Notes under the pieces: model-generated
Database searches by the model: none
Told to the model about the DNA's origin: nothing
What the model saw: only the letters and a program-made list of their open reading frames with translations
Shown here: piece by piece, positions 28,108-36,526 of the stretch
How the letters are laid out: each line of letters begins with the position of its first letter
Position numbering within the stretch: position 1 is the stretch's first letter
Source of the DNA: Actinomycetospora sp. TBRC 11914
Lineage (GTDB): Bacteria; Actinomycetota; Actinomycetes; Mycobacteriales; Pseudonocardiaceae
Direction: 5' to 3'
Assembly (NCBI RefSeq): GCF_012933465.1
Contig: NZ_JABBND010000001.1
Coordinates: 868,001-932,000 of the forward strand
Length of the DNA: 64,000 bases
Position numbers and translations under genes: made by a program

Positions 28108-28818
28108 GTGAGCCGAGCCGGACGGGGCCGTCCCGGTGGCGGACGCCGCCCGCGCGAGATGCGCGAGCGTGCGGACGAGATGGCGGCACTGCTCGACGAG
28201 GCCGCCCCGCGGGCGGCCCGCACGCGGAGGCGCCGCACGACGGCGGTGCCCGCCGCGGTCGCGGCCTTCGGGGCGCTGAGCATCGGGGGGGTCGGCCTGG
28301 CGCTCGGGCTGACGCCGACCGGCGCGGAGGGTGTCCTGCCCGCCAGCCCCTCCCCCGCGCTCGCCGACCCCGGTTCGGCGGCGCCGACGTCATCGGCCGA
28401 GGGGACCACCACCGGCGCGGCGGCCGCGGGCGGCGTGGACCCGGCCGTCGCGGGCGCGGACCTCATCCGTGCCGACGACCACGGGACGCCGGCGGGGGCC
28501 GCGACGGCGTCCGCACCCGCCGCCCCCCACCGGACGGGACCCGGGACTCCGGCGTCCACGACGCGGGCCGCCGCGCCGACGAGCACGCGGCCCACCCCCA
28601 CCACGACGCGGCACCGGCCGCCGTCGTCGCGCCCCACCCCCACCACGAGCCGCTCGGGGACCCCGCGCGCGACCTCCACCCGTCCCCGGACGCAGACCTC
28701 GTCCGCCGCGCCGCGACCGGTCGCGCAGCGCGCCGCACTCCCGTCCACCGGCACGGGCCCCACCTCCACGGCGCCGACGACGACCCCGTCGGGTGACGAC
28801 GAGGGCGCCACACGCTGA
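28108..28818 (+). CDS. Predicted membrane-anchored Ser/Thr/Pro-rich protein
   Basis: About 236 residues. A basic N-terminal segment (RRPREMRERADEMAALLDEAAPRAARTRRRR) precedes one membrane helix (AVPAAVAAFGALSIGGVGLALGL, about residues 52-75). The remainder is a Thr/Pro/Ser-rich, presumably extracellular or cell-wall-embedded domain. It contains ALPSTGTG, an LPxTG-like string, but no hydrophobic/basic tail follows, so it is not a standard sortase signal. The start is uncertain: GTG 28108 has an AGAGGA site, while GTG 28075 and ATG 28087 are in frame. I do not recognise the family; low-complexity GC-rich DNA makes the call tentative. Confidence 0.5.
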   Translation: MSRAGRGRPGGGRRPREMRERADEMAALLDEAAPRAARTRRRRTTAVPAAVAAFGALSIGGVGLALGLTPTGAEGVLPASPSPALADPGSAAPTSSAEGTTTGAAAAGGVDPAVAGADLIRADDHGTPAGAATASAPAAPHRTGPGTPASTTRAAAPTSTRPTPTTTRHRPPSSRPTPTTSRSGTPRATSTRPRTQTSSAAPRPVAQRAALPSTGTGPTSTAPTTTPSGDDEGATR

Positions 28819-29044
28819 GGAGAGCGGTCGTCCCGCGACGGCGGGTGACAACACGCGGTCGCGACGGGCCCGATCGTGGCGCCGGACACCACCGCTCACC
28901 GGTCCTCGACGCACGCTGGCCGCACCGACGGACACAGGGGACGTCCGCGCGGAGACGCGGAGTAGCGTGACGCGGCAGTGCCCACCGGTAGGGTGCGTCG
29001 CCGGGGGCCGAGCGAGTCATCGCGAGATGAGGAGTCGACCGGAC

Positions 29045-31093
29045 GTGACGGCAGCGAGGAGCAACGGTCCCGACGCGGGGCGACACGGCCTCGCCGGGCC
29101 GGGGGGTCCTCCCCGTGGCACGGCGGCCGAGCACGAGGACCACGGCCGGCCGTCCAGCAGCGGCGGTTGGGGTGCGGCGGCTCTCGACCGCGGCCCGACG
29201 GGCGGCCACGACCTGTCCGGTCCCGGAGCCCCCGGGCCGTCCGACCCCGGACGGACGGAGCGGCCGTCCTGGTCCACCGACCGGGACGACGCCGTGTTCG
29301 ACATCGCCGACGACCGGCGCGACGACGGGACCACCATGAGCCAAGCCCCCGGACGAGGAGCCGTACCGCCGCCTCCCCCGCGCAGCCACGGCTACCCACC
29401 GCCCGCTCCCCGCGAGCCCGGCCAGGGCTACGAGCCGGGCGGGTACGAGACCGGCGGGTACGAGCCGGGCGGGTACGACACCGGCGGCTACTCGTCCGGG
29501 CGACGCTCCTCGGACGGCTGGCCCGCCGACGCGTACTCGTCGAACGGCCACTCTTCCGACGGATACTCCTCCGGCGGCTACCCCTCCGACAGCTGGTCGT
29601 CGGGCGGCTACCCGTCGGACGGCTACTCGTCCGACCGCTACCCGTCGGGCGGTTCCTCCTCGAGCGGCTTCTCCTCGAACGGCTACGCGCCGGGCGAGCG
29701 GGCCTCGTCCGGCCTGTCCTCCGACGGCTGGTCCTCGGGCGGCCACTCCGACGGCTGGTCCTCCCCCGGCCGCTCCGACGGCCCCCGGGACGCCTTCGCG
29801 ACGGGCCGCAACCCCTACGACGCGCCGTCGGGCACGCCGGGCGGGTGGTCCTCCGGGTTCGACTCCCGCGACGACGCCCCCCGCACCACCGCGATCTCGG
29901 CGCCCTCCGGGCCCACGGGCCTGCCGGACGGGGTCGGCCTGCCGACGCCGCGCGAGTCGGGCATCTCGCCGCCGCCGAACGCGACGGACATGGTCTCGCT
30001 CATCCGGTCCAGCTTCGAGCTCGTCGCGCCCCGCGCCGACGATCTGACCCAGCTCTTCTACGGCTGGCTGTTCCGGATCGCGCCGGAGACCCGTGAGCTC
30101 TTCCCGGTGACGATGGAGCTGCAGCGCACCCGGCTGCTGCGCGCGCTCGTCCACGTCGTGCAGATGGTCGACCGGCCGGACGAGCTCACGACCTTCCTGC
30201 GCCAGCTCGGCCGCGACCACCGCAAGTTCGGGGTCGTCGGCGAGCACTACGACAAGGTCGGCGAGGCGCTCGTCGGTGCCATCAAGGAGTTCGCCGGCCC
30301 GGCGTGGACCCGCGAGATCGAGCAGGCGTGGATCGGTGCCTACGGCATCGTCTCCCAGGCGATGCGCGACGCCGCCGACGCCGAGCGCGGCCCGGCGGTC
30401 TGGATGGCCCGGGTCATGGAGCACCGGCGGGTGTCCCAGGACCTCGCCGTCGTGCGGGTGCAGACCAGCCAGCCGGTGCCCTACCTCGCCGGCCAGTACG
30501 TCTCGGTCGAGACGCCGCAGCGCCCGCGGATGTGGCGCTCGCTGTCACCGGCCAACGCGCCGGGCCCGGACTGCGTGCTGGAGTTCCACGTCCACACCGT
30601 CCCCGGCGGCTGGGTCAGCCGGGCGATCGTCTCGCACGCGCACGTCGGCGACGTGTGGCGCATCGGGCCGCCGATGGGCCAGATGACGCTGGACCCCCGC
30701 TCGCGGGCCGACCTGCTGATGGTCGCCGGCGGCACGGGGCTCGCCCCGGCCCGCGCGCTCGTCGAGCAACTGATGGTCGACGGCTCGGACCGCAAGGTGG
30801 CGCTGTTCGTCGGCGGCCGCACGTGGGACTCGCTCTACGACATTGACACCCTGCGCCGGATGGCCCAGGACAACCCGTGGCTGACGGTGGTGCCGGTCGT
30901 CGAGGAGGACGGGCGTCGCTACGGCGCGGAGACCGGCACCCTGGGCGAGGTCGTGGCGCGCTACGGCGCCTGGGCCGACCGTCAGGTCGTCGTCTCGGGC
31001 TCACCGGGCATGGTCCGCTCCACGGTGTCGGCGATGCTCGACGCCGGGACGCCGTTCATGCAGATCCACTACGACCCGTACCACACGGACTAG
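29045..31093 (+). CDS. Flavohemoprotein with long disordered N-terminus
   Basis: About 682 residues from GTG 29045, which has GAGGAG ten bases upstream; ATG 29336 is an alternative. The N-terminal 310 residues are disordered, including GYEPGGYETGGYEPGGY and many YSS/SDG repeats. Then comes a globin domain (MVSLIRSSFELVAPRADDL; proximal His region DHRKFGVVGEHYDKVG) joined to a ferredoxin-reductase-like unit (LAGQYVSVETP; RMWRSLSPAN; GGTGLAPARALV; ending DPYHTD). Flavohemoproteins oxidise nitric oxide to nitrate with NAD(P)H and oxygen. It lies close to nos, separated by one gene, so it could clear or tune the NO made there (inference). Confidence 0.85.
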   Translation: MTAARSNGPDAGRHGLAGPGGPPRGTAAEHEDHGRPSSSGGWGAAALDRGPTGGHDLSGPGAPGPSDPGRTERPSWSTDRDDAVFDIADDRRDDGTTMSQAPGRGAVPPPPPRSHGYPPPAPREPGQGYEPGGYETGGYEPGGYDTGGYSSGRRSSDGWPADAYSSNGHSSDGYSSGGYPSDSWSSGGYPSDGYSSDRYPSGGSSSSGFSSNGYAPGERASSGLSSDGWSSGGHSDGWSSPGRSDGPRDAFATGRNPYDAPSGTPGGWSSGFDSRDDAPRTTAISAPSGPTGLPDGVGLPTPRESGISPPPNATDMVSLIRSSFELVAPRADDLTQLFYGWLFRIAPETRELFPVTMELQRTRLLRALVHVVQMVDRPDELTTFLRQLGRDHRKFGVVGEHYDKVGEALVGAIKEFAGPAWTREIEQAWIGAYGIVSQAMRDAADAERGPAVWMARVMEHRRVSQDLAVVRVQTSQPVPYLAGQYVSVETPQRPRMWRSLSPANAPGPDCVLEFHVHTVPGGWVSRAIVSHAHVGDVWRIGPPMGQMTLDPRSRADLLMVAGGTGLAPARALVEQLMVDGSDRKVALFVGGRTWDSLYDIDTLRRMAQDNPWLTVVPVVEEDGRRYGAETGTLGEVVARYGAWADRQVVVSGSPGMVRSTVSAMLDAGTPFMQIHYDPYHTD

Positions 31094-31106
31094 GTCCCCG
31101 ACGCCC

Positions 31107-31144
31107 GACGGCCCCCCGCGCTCAGTGCGAGCGCGGGGGCCGTC
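31107..31144. terminator. Bidirectional hairpin terminator
   Basis: GACGGCCCCCCGCGCTC pairs with GAGCGCGGGGGCCGTC around AGTGC (one bulge), between the converging flavohemoprotein and OsmC genes. Confidence 0.75.
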
Positions 31145-31162
31145 GTCGTGGGGAGGCCGTCG

Positions 31163-31687
31163 TCAGGCCTGCGCCGCCGTGGCCTTGCCCAGCTCCAGTG
31201 ACACCGACGGCGAGCTCACCAGCGTCTGGTACACGACGCAGTACCGCTCGGTGAGCTTGTGCAGCGTCGCGAGGGTCTCCTCGTCGGCGTCGGTGTCGAG
31301 GTCGAACGACAGCCGGATGTCCTTGAAGCCGACGGGCGCGTCCTTCGCGACGCCGAGGGTGCCCCGGAAGTCGAGGTCGCCCTCGGCGTGGATCGTCCCG
31401 CCGCGGATCTCGACGCCCATGGACGTCGAGACCGCGCGCAGCGTCACCCCGGAGCAGGCGACGAGCGCCTCGAGCAGCATGTCGCCGGAGCAGAGCAGCT
31501 CGCCCGTGCCGCCGGTCGCCGGGTGCAGCCCCGCCTCGACCATGGCCTGTGCGGTCGACACCCGGCACGCGATGCCGGAACCTTCGAGGTCACCGTCGGC
31601 CTTGAGCACGACGACGGCCGACTCCGGGTCGTCACGGTACTGCTGCTTGAGGGGGCCCTGGGTCTCGGCGAGCGCTGCCTTGTCCAT
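31163..31687 (-). CDS. OsmC-family protein
   Basis: A 174-residue OsmC/Ohr-fold protein. It has one cysteine in LVACSGVTLRAV (about residues 76-87), another in GIACRVSTAQ and a third in ERYCVVYQTL, with the HPATGGTGELLCSGDMLLEALVAC block common to the wider OsmC family. Members reduce organic hydroperoxides, but this subgroup does not show the exact Ohr/OsmC two-cysteine spacing with certainty, so substrate is left open. Its 5' end overlaps the MFS gene by 56 bases, suggesting co-transcription. Confidence 0.82.
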   Translation of the reverse strand: MDKAALAETQGPLKQQYRDDPESAVVVLKADGDLEGSGIACRVSTAQAMVEAGLHPATGGTGELLCSGDMLLEALVACSGVTLRAVSTSMGVEIRGGTIHAEGDLDFRGTLGVAKDAPVGFKDIRLSFDLDTDADEETLATLHKLTERYCVVYQTLVSSPSVSLELGKATAAQA

Positions 31688-33134
31688 GCCCCGAGTCTGC
31701 CTGCTCGTCGCTCGTCGCGCCCTGTTCCGACGGACGGCCGGCCCGCCGCGGCCGGCACGCGAACACGGCGACCGCGCCGAGCAGCGAGAACACGGTGGCG
31801 ACGACGACGGCAGCGTCGAACCCCTGCAGCAGGCCCGCCGGACCCGGCGGCAGGCCGGGGCGGGTGGCGATGACCGCCACGACGGTCGTGCCGATCGCCG
31901 AGCCCACGTAGCGGGCGGTGTTGTTCGCGCCGCTCCCCATCGCCGCCCGCCCGGGCGGGACGCTGGCGACCGCCTCGCGACCGAGGGCGGCGTTGACCAC
32001 GCCGCTGGTGACCCCGGCGACGAGCAGGCCCGGGACGTAGCGCCACGGCGAGTCGCCCGGCGTGGCGCCGAGCAGCAGCAGCTGCCCGACGGCGACGACG
32101 ACGAGGCCCACCCCCAGCTGGATCCGCGCGCTCCACGACGTCGGGAGCCGCCGCGCGAGCAGCGACGTCACGACCCCGGTCGCCGACCACGCGAGCAGCA
32201 CCGTCGCCGCGATCACCGCACCCGCGCCGAGCCCGCGCTCCATGACCGTGAGCAGGAACGACGACGTCGCGATGATCCCGGCCCCGGTCGCCAGGGCCCC
32301 GAAGGTGGCGGCGAGGAACGGGGGCGAACGGAACAGCTCGGGGTCGATCATCGGGGCGGCCCGCCGGTGCTCGACCCACAGCCACACCCCGAGCAGCGCG
32401 AGCCCGCCGAGCACCAGCACGATCACGAGCGGGCGGGTCGGCCCGCCGCGCGCCTCGACCAGGCCCGTGAGCAGCACCCCCACCCCGGCCGCGAGCAGCA
32501 CGACGCCGGGCACGTCGACCGGGCGCGGGCGCTCGGCCCGGGACTCCTCGAGCAGGACCCGCGCGACGACGCCGAGCACCACGGCCAGCAGGGCCTCGAG
32601 CCAGTACGCCGACGCCCAGCCGGCCAGCTCCTGGGCCCCGGTCGCGAGCAGCGGCCCGACCGCGATGCCGGCGCCGAGCGCCGCGCCCCAGATGCCGCTG
32701 GCCCGCCGCGCCTCCGGGGTGCCCGCGGGGTAGGCGTGGCCGATCAGCCCGAGGCCGGCCGCGATGAGCGCGGCGCCCCCGACGCCCGCGCCGATCCGGC
32801 CGGCGACGAGCACGGCCGTCGTCGGGGACAGCGCGCACACCACCGACGAGACGACGAGCACGGCGCTGCCGAGCACGAGGGCACGGCGCCGCCCGAGGTC
32901 GTCGGCGACGGCGCCGCTGGACAGCAGCGCGACGCCGAGACCGATGCTCATCGAGCTGAGGATCCACGCCTGGCCCTCGGGGCCGGACCCGAGCGCGGCC
33001 GCCGTGGCGGGCAGCGTCGCGAGGGGCGTGGTGAAGGCGACGAGGGCGAGGAAGGTGGCCGCGGAGGCCACGGCGACCGTTGCGCCGGATCGGGACCGCA
33101 CGGTCCGAGACGCTAGCACGCCGAGTTCGGTCAT
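31632..33134 (-). CDS. MFS transporter, DHA2-like drug-exporter type
   Basis: A 500-residue protein with about 14 predicted membrane helices and the MFS loop DDLGRRRALVLGSAVLV after helix 2, plus an antiporter-like GRIGAGVGGAALIAAGLGLIG. Family members export drugs or metabolites using the proton gradient. The C-terminal 45 residues after CRPRRAG are hydrophilic and overlap the OsmC gene, so the true end may be less informative. It is divergent from an HxlR regulator only 28 bases away, an arrangement typical of a regulated exporter. Confidence 0.85.
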   Translation of the reverse strand: MTELGVLASRTVRSRSGATVAVASAATFLALVAFTTPLATLPATAAALGSGPEGQAWILSSMSIGLGVALLSSGAVADDLGRRRALVLGSAVLVVSSVVCALSPTTAVLVAGRIGAGVGGAALIAAGLGLIGHAYPAGTPEARRASGIWGAALGAGIAVGPLLATGAQELAGWASAYWLEALLAVVLGVVARVLLEESRAERPRPVDVPGVVLLAAGVGVLLTGLVEARGGPTRPLVIVLVLGGLALLGVWLWVEHRRAAPMIDPELFRSPPFLAATFGALATGAGIIATSSFLLTVMERGLGAGAVIAATVLLAWSATGVVTSLLARRLPTSWSARIQLGVGLVVVAVGQLLLLGATPGDSPWRYVPGLLVAGVTSGVVNAALGREAVASVPPGRAAMGSGANNTARYVGSAIGTTVVAVIATRPGLPPGPAGLLQGFDAAVVVATVFSLLGAVAVFACRPRRAGRPSEQGATSDEQADSGHGQGSARRDPGPPQAAVP

Positions 33135-33162
33135 TGAACCGTCGTCGCGTTACCCTGGTCTC

Positions 33163-33678
33163 ATGCCGCTCGGCCAGGGCTATCCCCTCCAGGACTGCTC
33201 GATCGCCCGCGCCCTCGAGGTGGTGGGTGACCGGTGGACGCTGCTCGTCCTGCGCGACTGCTTCCTCGGCGTCCACCGGTTCGCCGACCTCGTCGCCCAC
33301 CTCGACGTCCCGCGCGCCGTGCTCTCCGACCGGCTCGCCCGGCTCGTCGAGGCGGGCGTCCTCGAGCGCGACGGGACCGACTACCGGGTCACCGAGGCGG
33401 CGACGGCGCTGTGGCCCGCGCTCCGGGCGCTCGCGAGCTGGGGCGAGACCGGCCAGCGGGCCACCGGCGGGACGGTGCGCCGGTTCGCGCACGCGGGCTG
33501 CCCCGCCGGCGGCGAGCCGGACACCGGCGCCGACGGGCGGTGTCCCGCCTGCGGCGCGGTGCCCGGCCCCGCCGACCTGGTGGTGCGCCCGGAGGGCGGC
33601 CCGGACGTGCCCCGCCGCGACGACGCGGTCAGCCGCGCCCTCTGCGCGCCGCACCGCATGCTGACGCCGCTTCCCTAG
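33163..33678 (+). CDS. HxlR-family transcriptional regulator
   Basis: A 171-residue MarR/HxlR-type winged helix: CSIARALEVVGDRWTLLVLRDCFLGVHRFADLVAHL and VLSDRLARLVEAGVLER. Cys12 in the N-terminal DCSIARAL motif is the conserved redox-sensitive position in this family. A C-terminal extension has a possible zinc-ribbon (AHAGCPAG, CPACGAVPG, ALCAPH). It likely controls the divergent MFS/OsmC pair. The stop TAG is the first three bases of the large hairpin. Confidence 0.85.
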   Translation: MPLGQGYPLQDCSIARALEVVGDRWTLLVLRDCFLGVHRFADLVAHLDVPRAVLSDRLARLVEAGVLERDGTDYRVTEAATALWPALRALASWGETGQRATGGTVRRFAHAGCPAGGEPDTGADGRCPACGAVPGPADLVVRPEGGPDVPRRDDAVSRALCAPHRMLTPLP

Positions 33679-33753
33679 GTGCGCTCCGCGCTCGTGAGCA
33701 CTAACTGTCGGTATAGCGACACTTAGTGCTCACGAGCGACGGAGTCGCACCTA
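33676..33753. repeat. Long hairpin containing both stop codons of a convergent pair
   Basis: Left arm 33676-33704 and right arm 33723-33753 pair over about 29 bases with two one-base bulges, and the 18-base loop pairs further (TGTCG/CGACA). The TAG at 33676-33678 ends the HxlR gene and the TAG read from 33753-33751 ends the carboxymuconolactone-family gene. The element is flanked directly by coding sequence on both sides. Confidence 0.92.
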
Positions 33754-34224
33754 CCAGCCCGTGCCCGCGGGCTGGCGCACCGGCACGTTGAGCCGGTTGA
33801 AGAGGTTGACGACGGCGATCCAGAGCAGGAGCGCCGCCCGTGCGGGCTCGTCGAAGGTGCGCACCACCTCGTCCCACAGCGCGTCGGGCACGGGGTCCCC
33901 GGTGTCCGCGAGCCGCGTCACCTGCTCGGCGAGCTCGAGCGCCACCCGCTCCGCGTCGGTGAACCACGGCGCCTCGCGCCACACCGCCACCGTCGACAGG
34001 CGCTCCTCGGTCTCGCCCGCCGCCCGGGCGTCGCGCGTCCCCGCGTAGGTGCAGGAGGCGCAGCCGTTGATGATGCTCACCCGCAGGTGCACCAGCGCCA
34101 GGAGGGGCTCGGGCAGCCCGCCGGCGCGCGCCGCGCCGACCAGTCCGCCGATCCCCTCGCCGACGCCGGGCAGCAGGGCCGCCGGGTTCGGCATCCGCTG
34201 CTCGACCGTGCTCATCGTGGTCAT
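33751..34224 (-). CDS. Carboxymuconolactone decarboxylase-family (AhpD-like) protein
   Basis: A 157-residue protein with the AhpD-type motif GCASCTYAGTRDAR (Cys-x2-Cys, then the His position replaced by Thr/Arg), and ERVALELAEQVTRLAD. Members act as thiol reductants or small-molecule decarboxylases/isomerases; this one is probably redox-active. It is divergent from an ECF41-type sigma factor, the known pairing for that sigma group, which regulates such genes. A GAGGAG site precedes ATG 34224. Confidence 0.88.
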   Translation of the reverse strand: MTTMSTVEQRMPNPAALLPGVGEGIGGLVGAARAGGLPEPLLALVHLRVSIINGCASCTYAGTRDARAAGETEERLSTVAVWREAPWFTDAERVALELAEQVTRLADTGDPVPDALWDEVVRTFDEPARAALLLWIAVVNLFNRLNVPVRQPAGTGW

Positions 34225-34329
34225 GTCCGCTCCTCGGTCCGTGGGTCCGTCGGTTCCTCGACCGCCGGTCACGTTCCGCCGCGCCGGCCGGTCAGAGTGG
34301 TGACACCGACGCACGGAGGAACGTGACCG

Positions 34330-35226
34330 ATGGACCCGACCGGAGCGCTCGCCGCCCGCTTCACCGAGCACCGTCCGCACCTGCTCTCCGTGGCCCAGCG
34401 CCTGCTCGGCCCGACCGGCGAGGCCGACGACGCGGTCCAGGAGGCGTGGCTGCGCCTGCAGCGCGCCCACGCGTCGGGCGACCCCGGGATCGAGAACCTC
34501 GGGGGCTGGCTGACCACGGTCGTCGCGCGGATCGCGCTGAACATGCTGCGGACGCGGCGCACCCACCCGGAGGACCCGATCCTCGACGAGGACCCGGACG
34601 CCGACGAGGACGGCCCGGAGGAGCAGGCGGTCGCGGCGGACGCGGTGGGCCCGGCCCTGATGGTCGTCCTCGACACCCTCGCGCCCGCCGAGCGCCTCGC
34701 GTTCGTGCTGCACGACGTGTTCGGCCTCCCGTTCGACGAGATCGCCCCCATCGTCGAGCGCTCGGTGCCCGCGACGCGCCAGCTCGCGAGCCGCGCCCGC
34801 CGCCGGGTGCGCGGCGGCGGGAGCACGGACGGCGGGGACGACGCGGCCCGGCGACGGGAGGTGGTCGGGGCCTTCCTGACGGCGGCGCGCGAGGGCGACT
34901 TCGGGGCGCTGCTCGCGGTGCTCGACCCCGAGGTGGTGCTGCGGGCCGACCCGGTCGCCGTGGCCATGGCCGCCGCGAACGCCGGTCGGGGCGCCCCCGA
35001 GCTGGTCCCGGCGGTCGGCGGGGCGGACGCCGTGGCCCGGGTGTTCGCCGGGCGCGCCCAGGCCGCGGCCCCGGCGCTGCTCGACGGCGAGCCCGGGCTG
35101 GCGTTCGCGGTCGGCGGCCGGACGGTGACGCTGTTCCGCTTCACGGTGGTGGACGGCCGTGTGGCCGCGATCGACCTGGTGGCCGACCCGGAGGTCGTCG
35201 CCGCGACCGAGGTCGTCCTCACCTGA
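34330..35226 (+). CDS. ECF41-type RNA polymerase sigma factor with SnoaL-like tail
   Basis: A 298-residue sigma factor. Regions 2 and 4 occupy residues 1-165 (LLSVAQRLLGPTGEADDAVQEAWLRL; LAPAERLAFVLHDVFGLPFDEIAPIV). The C-terminal 120 residues are a SnoaL/NTF2-like domain (VVGAFLTAAREGDFGALLAVLDPEVVLRAD), which in ECF41 replaces an anti-sigma factor. The likely target is the divergent AhpD-like gene. I looked for the described ECF41 promoter: TGTCACC occurs on the minus strand (34305-34299), but the -10 partner is not at the expected distance. GGAGGA lies nine bases before ATG 34330. Confidence 0.9.
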   Translation: MDPTGALAARFTEHRPHLLSVAQRLLGPTGEADDAVQEAWLRLQRAHASGDPGIENLGGWLTTVVARIALNMLRTRRTHPEDPILDEDPDADEDGPEEQAVAADAVGPALMVVLDTLAPAERLAFVLHDVFGLPFDEIAPIVERSVPATRQLASRARRRVRGGGSTDGGDDAARRREVVGAFLTAAREGDFGALLAVLDPEVVLRADPVAVAMAAANAGRGAPELVPAVGGADAVARVFAGRAQAAAPALLDGEPGLAFAVGGRTVTLFRFTVVDGRVAAIDLVADPEVVAATEVVLT

Positions 35227-35258
35227 CTGCCCGGCGGCACGCCGATCGGGCTGGGGCG

Positions 35259-35771
35259 CTACGACGCGGCGGCGGAGTGACCGATCCGCTCGCGGAGGCC
35301 GGCGGCGAGCCCCGCGACGGTGAGCAGGTCCACCAGCTCGCCGCCGGTGCGCACCAGCCACACCCGGCGCACGCCGGCGATGCGGAAGCGCAGGTGGACG
35401 CGGGTGCCGGTCGGGCCCGGCCGGAGCACGATCGCCCAGCTGATCCGCAGGGCGCCGCGGCGCGAGGAGTGCACGAGCGTGGTCGGCGGCTCGTGCGTCT
35501 CGATGGTGAACGTGGCGTCGCGCCCGCCCCAGTCGTCGATGACGTCCCCCGGGGCGAGGTGCTGCAGCGTCGGGTCGATCCGGCGGAGTGCCCGCCGGCG
35601 CGGGGGCACGACCCGTTCGAGCCGGGCCGGGAGGTACCACCCGGCGCGGTGCTTCCCGAGCTGGGCGAACCACGGCCAGACGGCGTCCGGGGGCGCGGGG
35701 AGGTCGAACGCGCGGTCCATGGTCACCTGCGCGTCGGGCACCAGGTCGTCCCCCGGCAGCCGCGCGGCCAC
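35259..35771 (-). CDS. SRPBCC-domain protein
   Basis: About 170 residues with a Bet v1-like ligand-binding fold: TMDRAFDLPAPPDAVWPWFAQLGKHRAGWYLPARLERVV, a central WAIVLRPGPTGTRVHLRFRIAG strand pair and a C-terminal helix with two basic Arg. Such proteins bind lipids or aromatic compounds; no function is assigned. GTG 35771 is a guess; ATG in the TMDRAF segment is also possible. A perfect 40-bp palindrome lies between it and the upstream response-regulator gene. Confidence 0.7.
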   Translation of the reverse strand: MAARLPGDDLVPDAQVTMDRAFDLPAPPDAVWPWFAQLGKHRAGWYLPARLERVVPPRRRALRRIDPTLQHLAPGDVIDDWGGRDATFTIETHEPPTTLVHSSRRGALRISWAIVLRPGPTGTRVHLRFRIAGVRRVWLVRTGGELVDLLTVAGLAAGLRERIGHSAAAS

Positions 35772-35797
35772 CTCGGCGGGACGGGCCGCGACGGGGT

Positions 35798-35837
35798 GTG
35801 CGTGCGTTCCCGTGCCCCGGCACGGGAACGCACGCAC
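35798..35837. repeat. Perfect 40-bp palindrome
   Basis: Arms of 19 bases (GTGCGTGCGTTCCCGTGCC and its exact complement) with a two-base centre. It lies 11 bases after the response-regulator stop and 26 bases before the SRPBCC start. It has the geometry of a strong terminator but no T-tract. Confidence 0.92.
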
Positions 35838-35848
35838 GAGACCGAAGG

Positions 35849-36526
35849 TCAAATGAGCCCCATCTTCGAGGCGGCGTACACCGCCTCGGCCCGGCGGGAC
35901 ACGTCGAGCTTGCGCATGAGGTTCCCGACGTGGAACTTGACGGTCGTCTCCGAGATGAACAGCTCCCGGCCGATCGTGCGGTTGCTCATCCCCCGGGCCA
36001 GCAGGCGCAGCACGTCCAGCTCCCGCCCGGTCAGGGTCTCGCCGTGCGGCTGCTGCCCGTTCAGCGAGCGCACCACGGCCGCGGCGGAGCGGGAGTCGAA
36101 CGCCGACTCCCCCCGCGAGACCGCCCGGATCGCCGCGATGAGCTCGGTGGTGTCGACGTCCTTGACGACGTAGCCGCGGGCCCCGGCGTGGACGGCCTCG
36201 ACCACGAGCCGGTCGTCGAGGAACGTGGTGAGGACCAGCACCCCGACGCCGGGGTGCGCCTGGGTGAGCTGCCGGCACAGCTGCAGGCCCTCGGAGTCGG
36301 AGCTCGTCGAGAGCTTGAGGTCGAGCAGCACGATCGAGGGCCGCTCGTGGGCGACGACGGCGAGCGCCTCGGCCGCCGACGACGCCTCGCCGACGATCGA
36401 GAGCTGCGGCTCCCGCTCGAGCACCGAGCGCAGGCCCTGGCGGACGATCGCGTGGTCGTCGACGAGCACGATGCGCACCTCGCCGCGACGGACCGCCGCG
36501 CGGGCAGGGATGCGGATGTCGGTCAT
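35849..36526 (-). CDS. NarL/LuxR-family response regulator
   Basis: A 225-residue regulator. Receiver text VRIVLVDDHAIVRQGLRSVL, IVLLDLKLSTSSDSEGLQL (phospho-acceptor Asp), LVLTTFLDDRL and GYVVKDVDTTEL; the C-terminal LuxR helix-turn-helix is LTGRELDVLRLLARGMSNRTIGRELFI. It overlaps the kinase gene by ATGA. With the upstream alcohol dehydrogenase this forms a three-gene unit recalled as the MadRS-type arrangement beside actinobacterial alcohol dehydrogenases (not verified). Confidence 0.88.
   Translation of the reverse strand: MTDIRIPARAAVRRGEVRIVLVDDHAIVRQGLRSVLEREPQLSIVGEASSAAEALAVVAHERPSIVLLDLKLSTSSDSEGLQLCRQLTQAHPGVGVLVLTTFLDDRLVVEAVHAGARGYVVKDVDTTELIAAIRAVSRGESAFDSRSAAAVVRSLNGQQPHGETLTGRELDVLRLLARGMSNRTIGRELFISETTVKFHVGNLMRKLDVSRRAEAVYAASKMGLI

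Noticed and set aside
28108..28818. Sortase-anchored surface protein from the LPSTG string
   Set aside because: A sorting signal needs a hydrophobic stretch and basic tail after LPxTG; here an acidic tail follows and the membrane helix is N-terminal.
27978..28892. Minus-strand frame opposite the Ser/Thr/Pro-rich protein
   Set aside because: Valine/glycine-rich translation without motifs is the antisense shadow of a low-complexity GC-rich gene.
34225..34329. Canonical ECF41 promoter
   Set aside because: A -35-like TGTCACC exists, but the expected -10 element is not at the described spacing.
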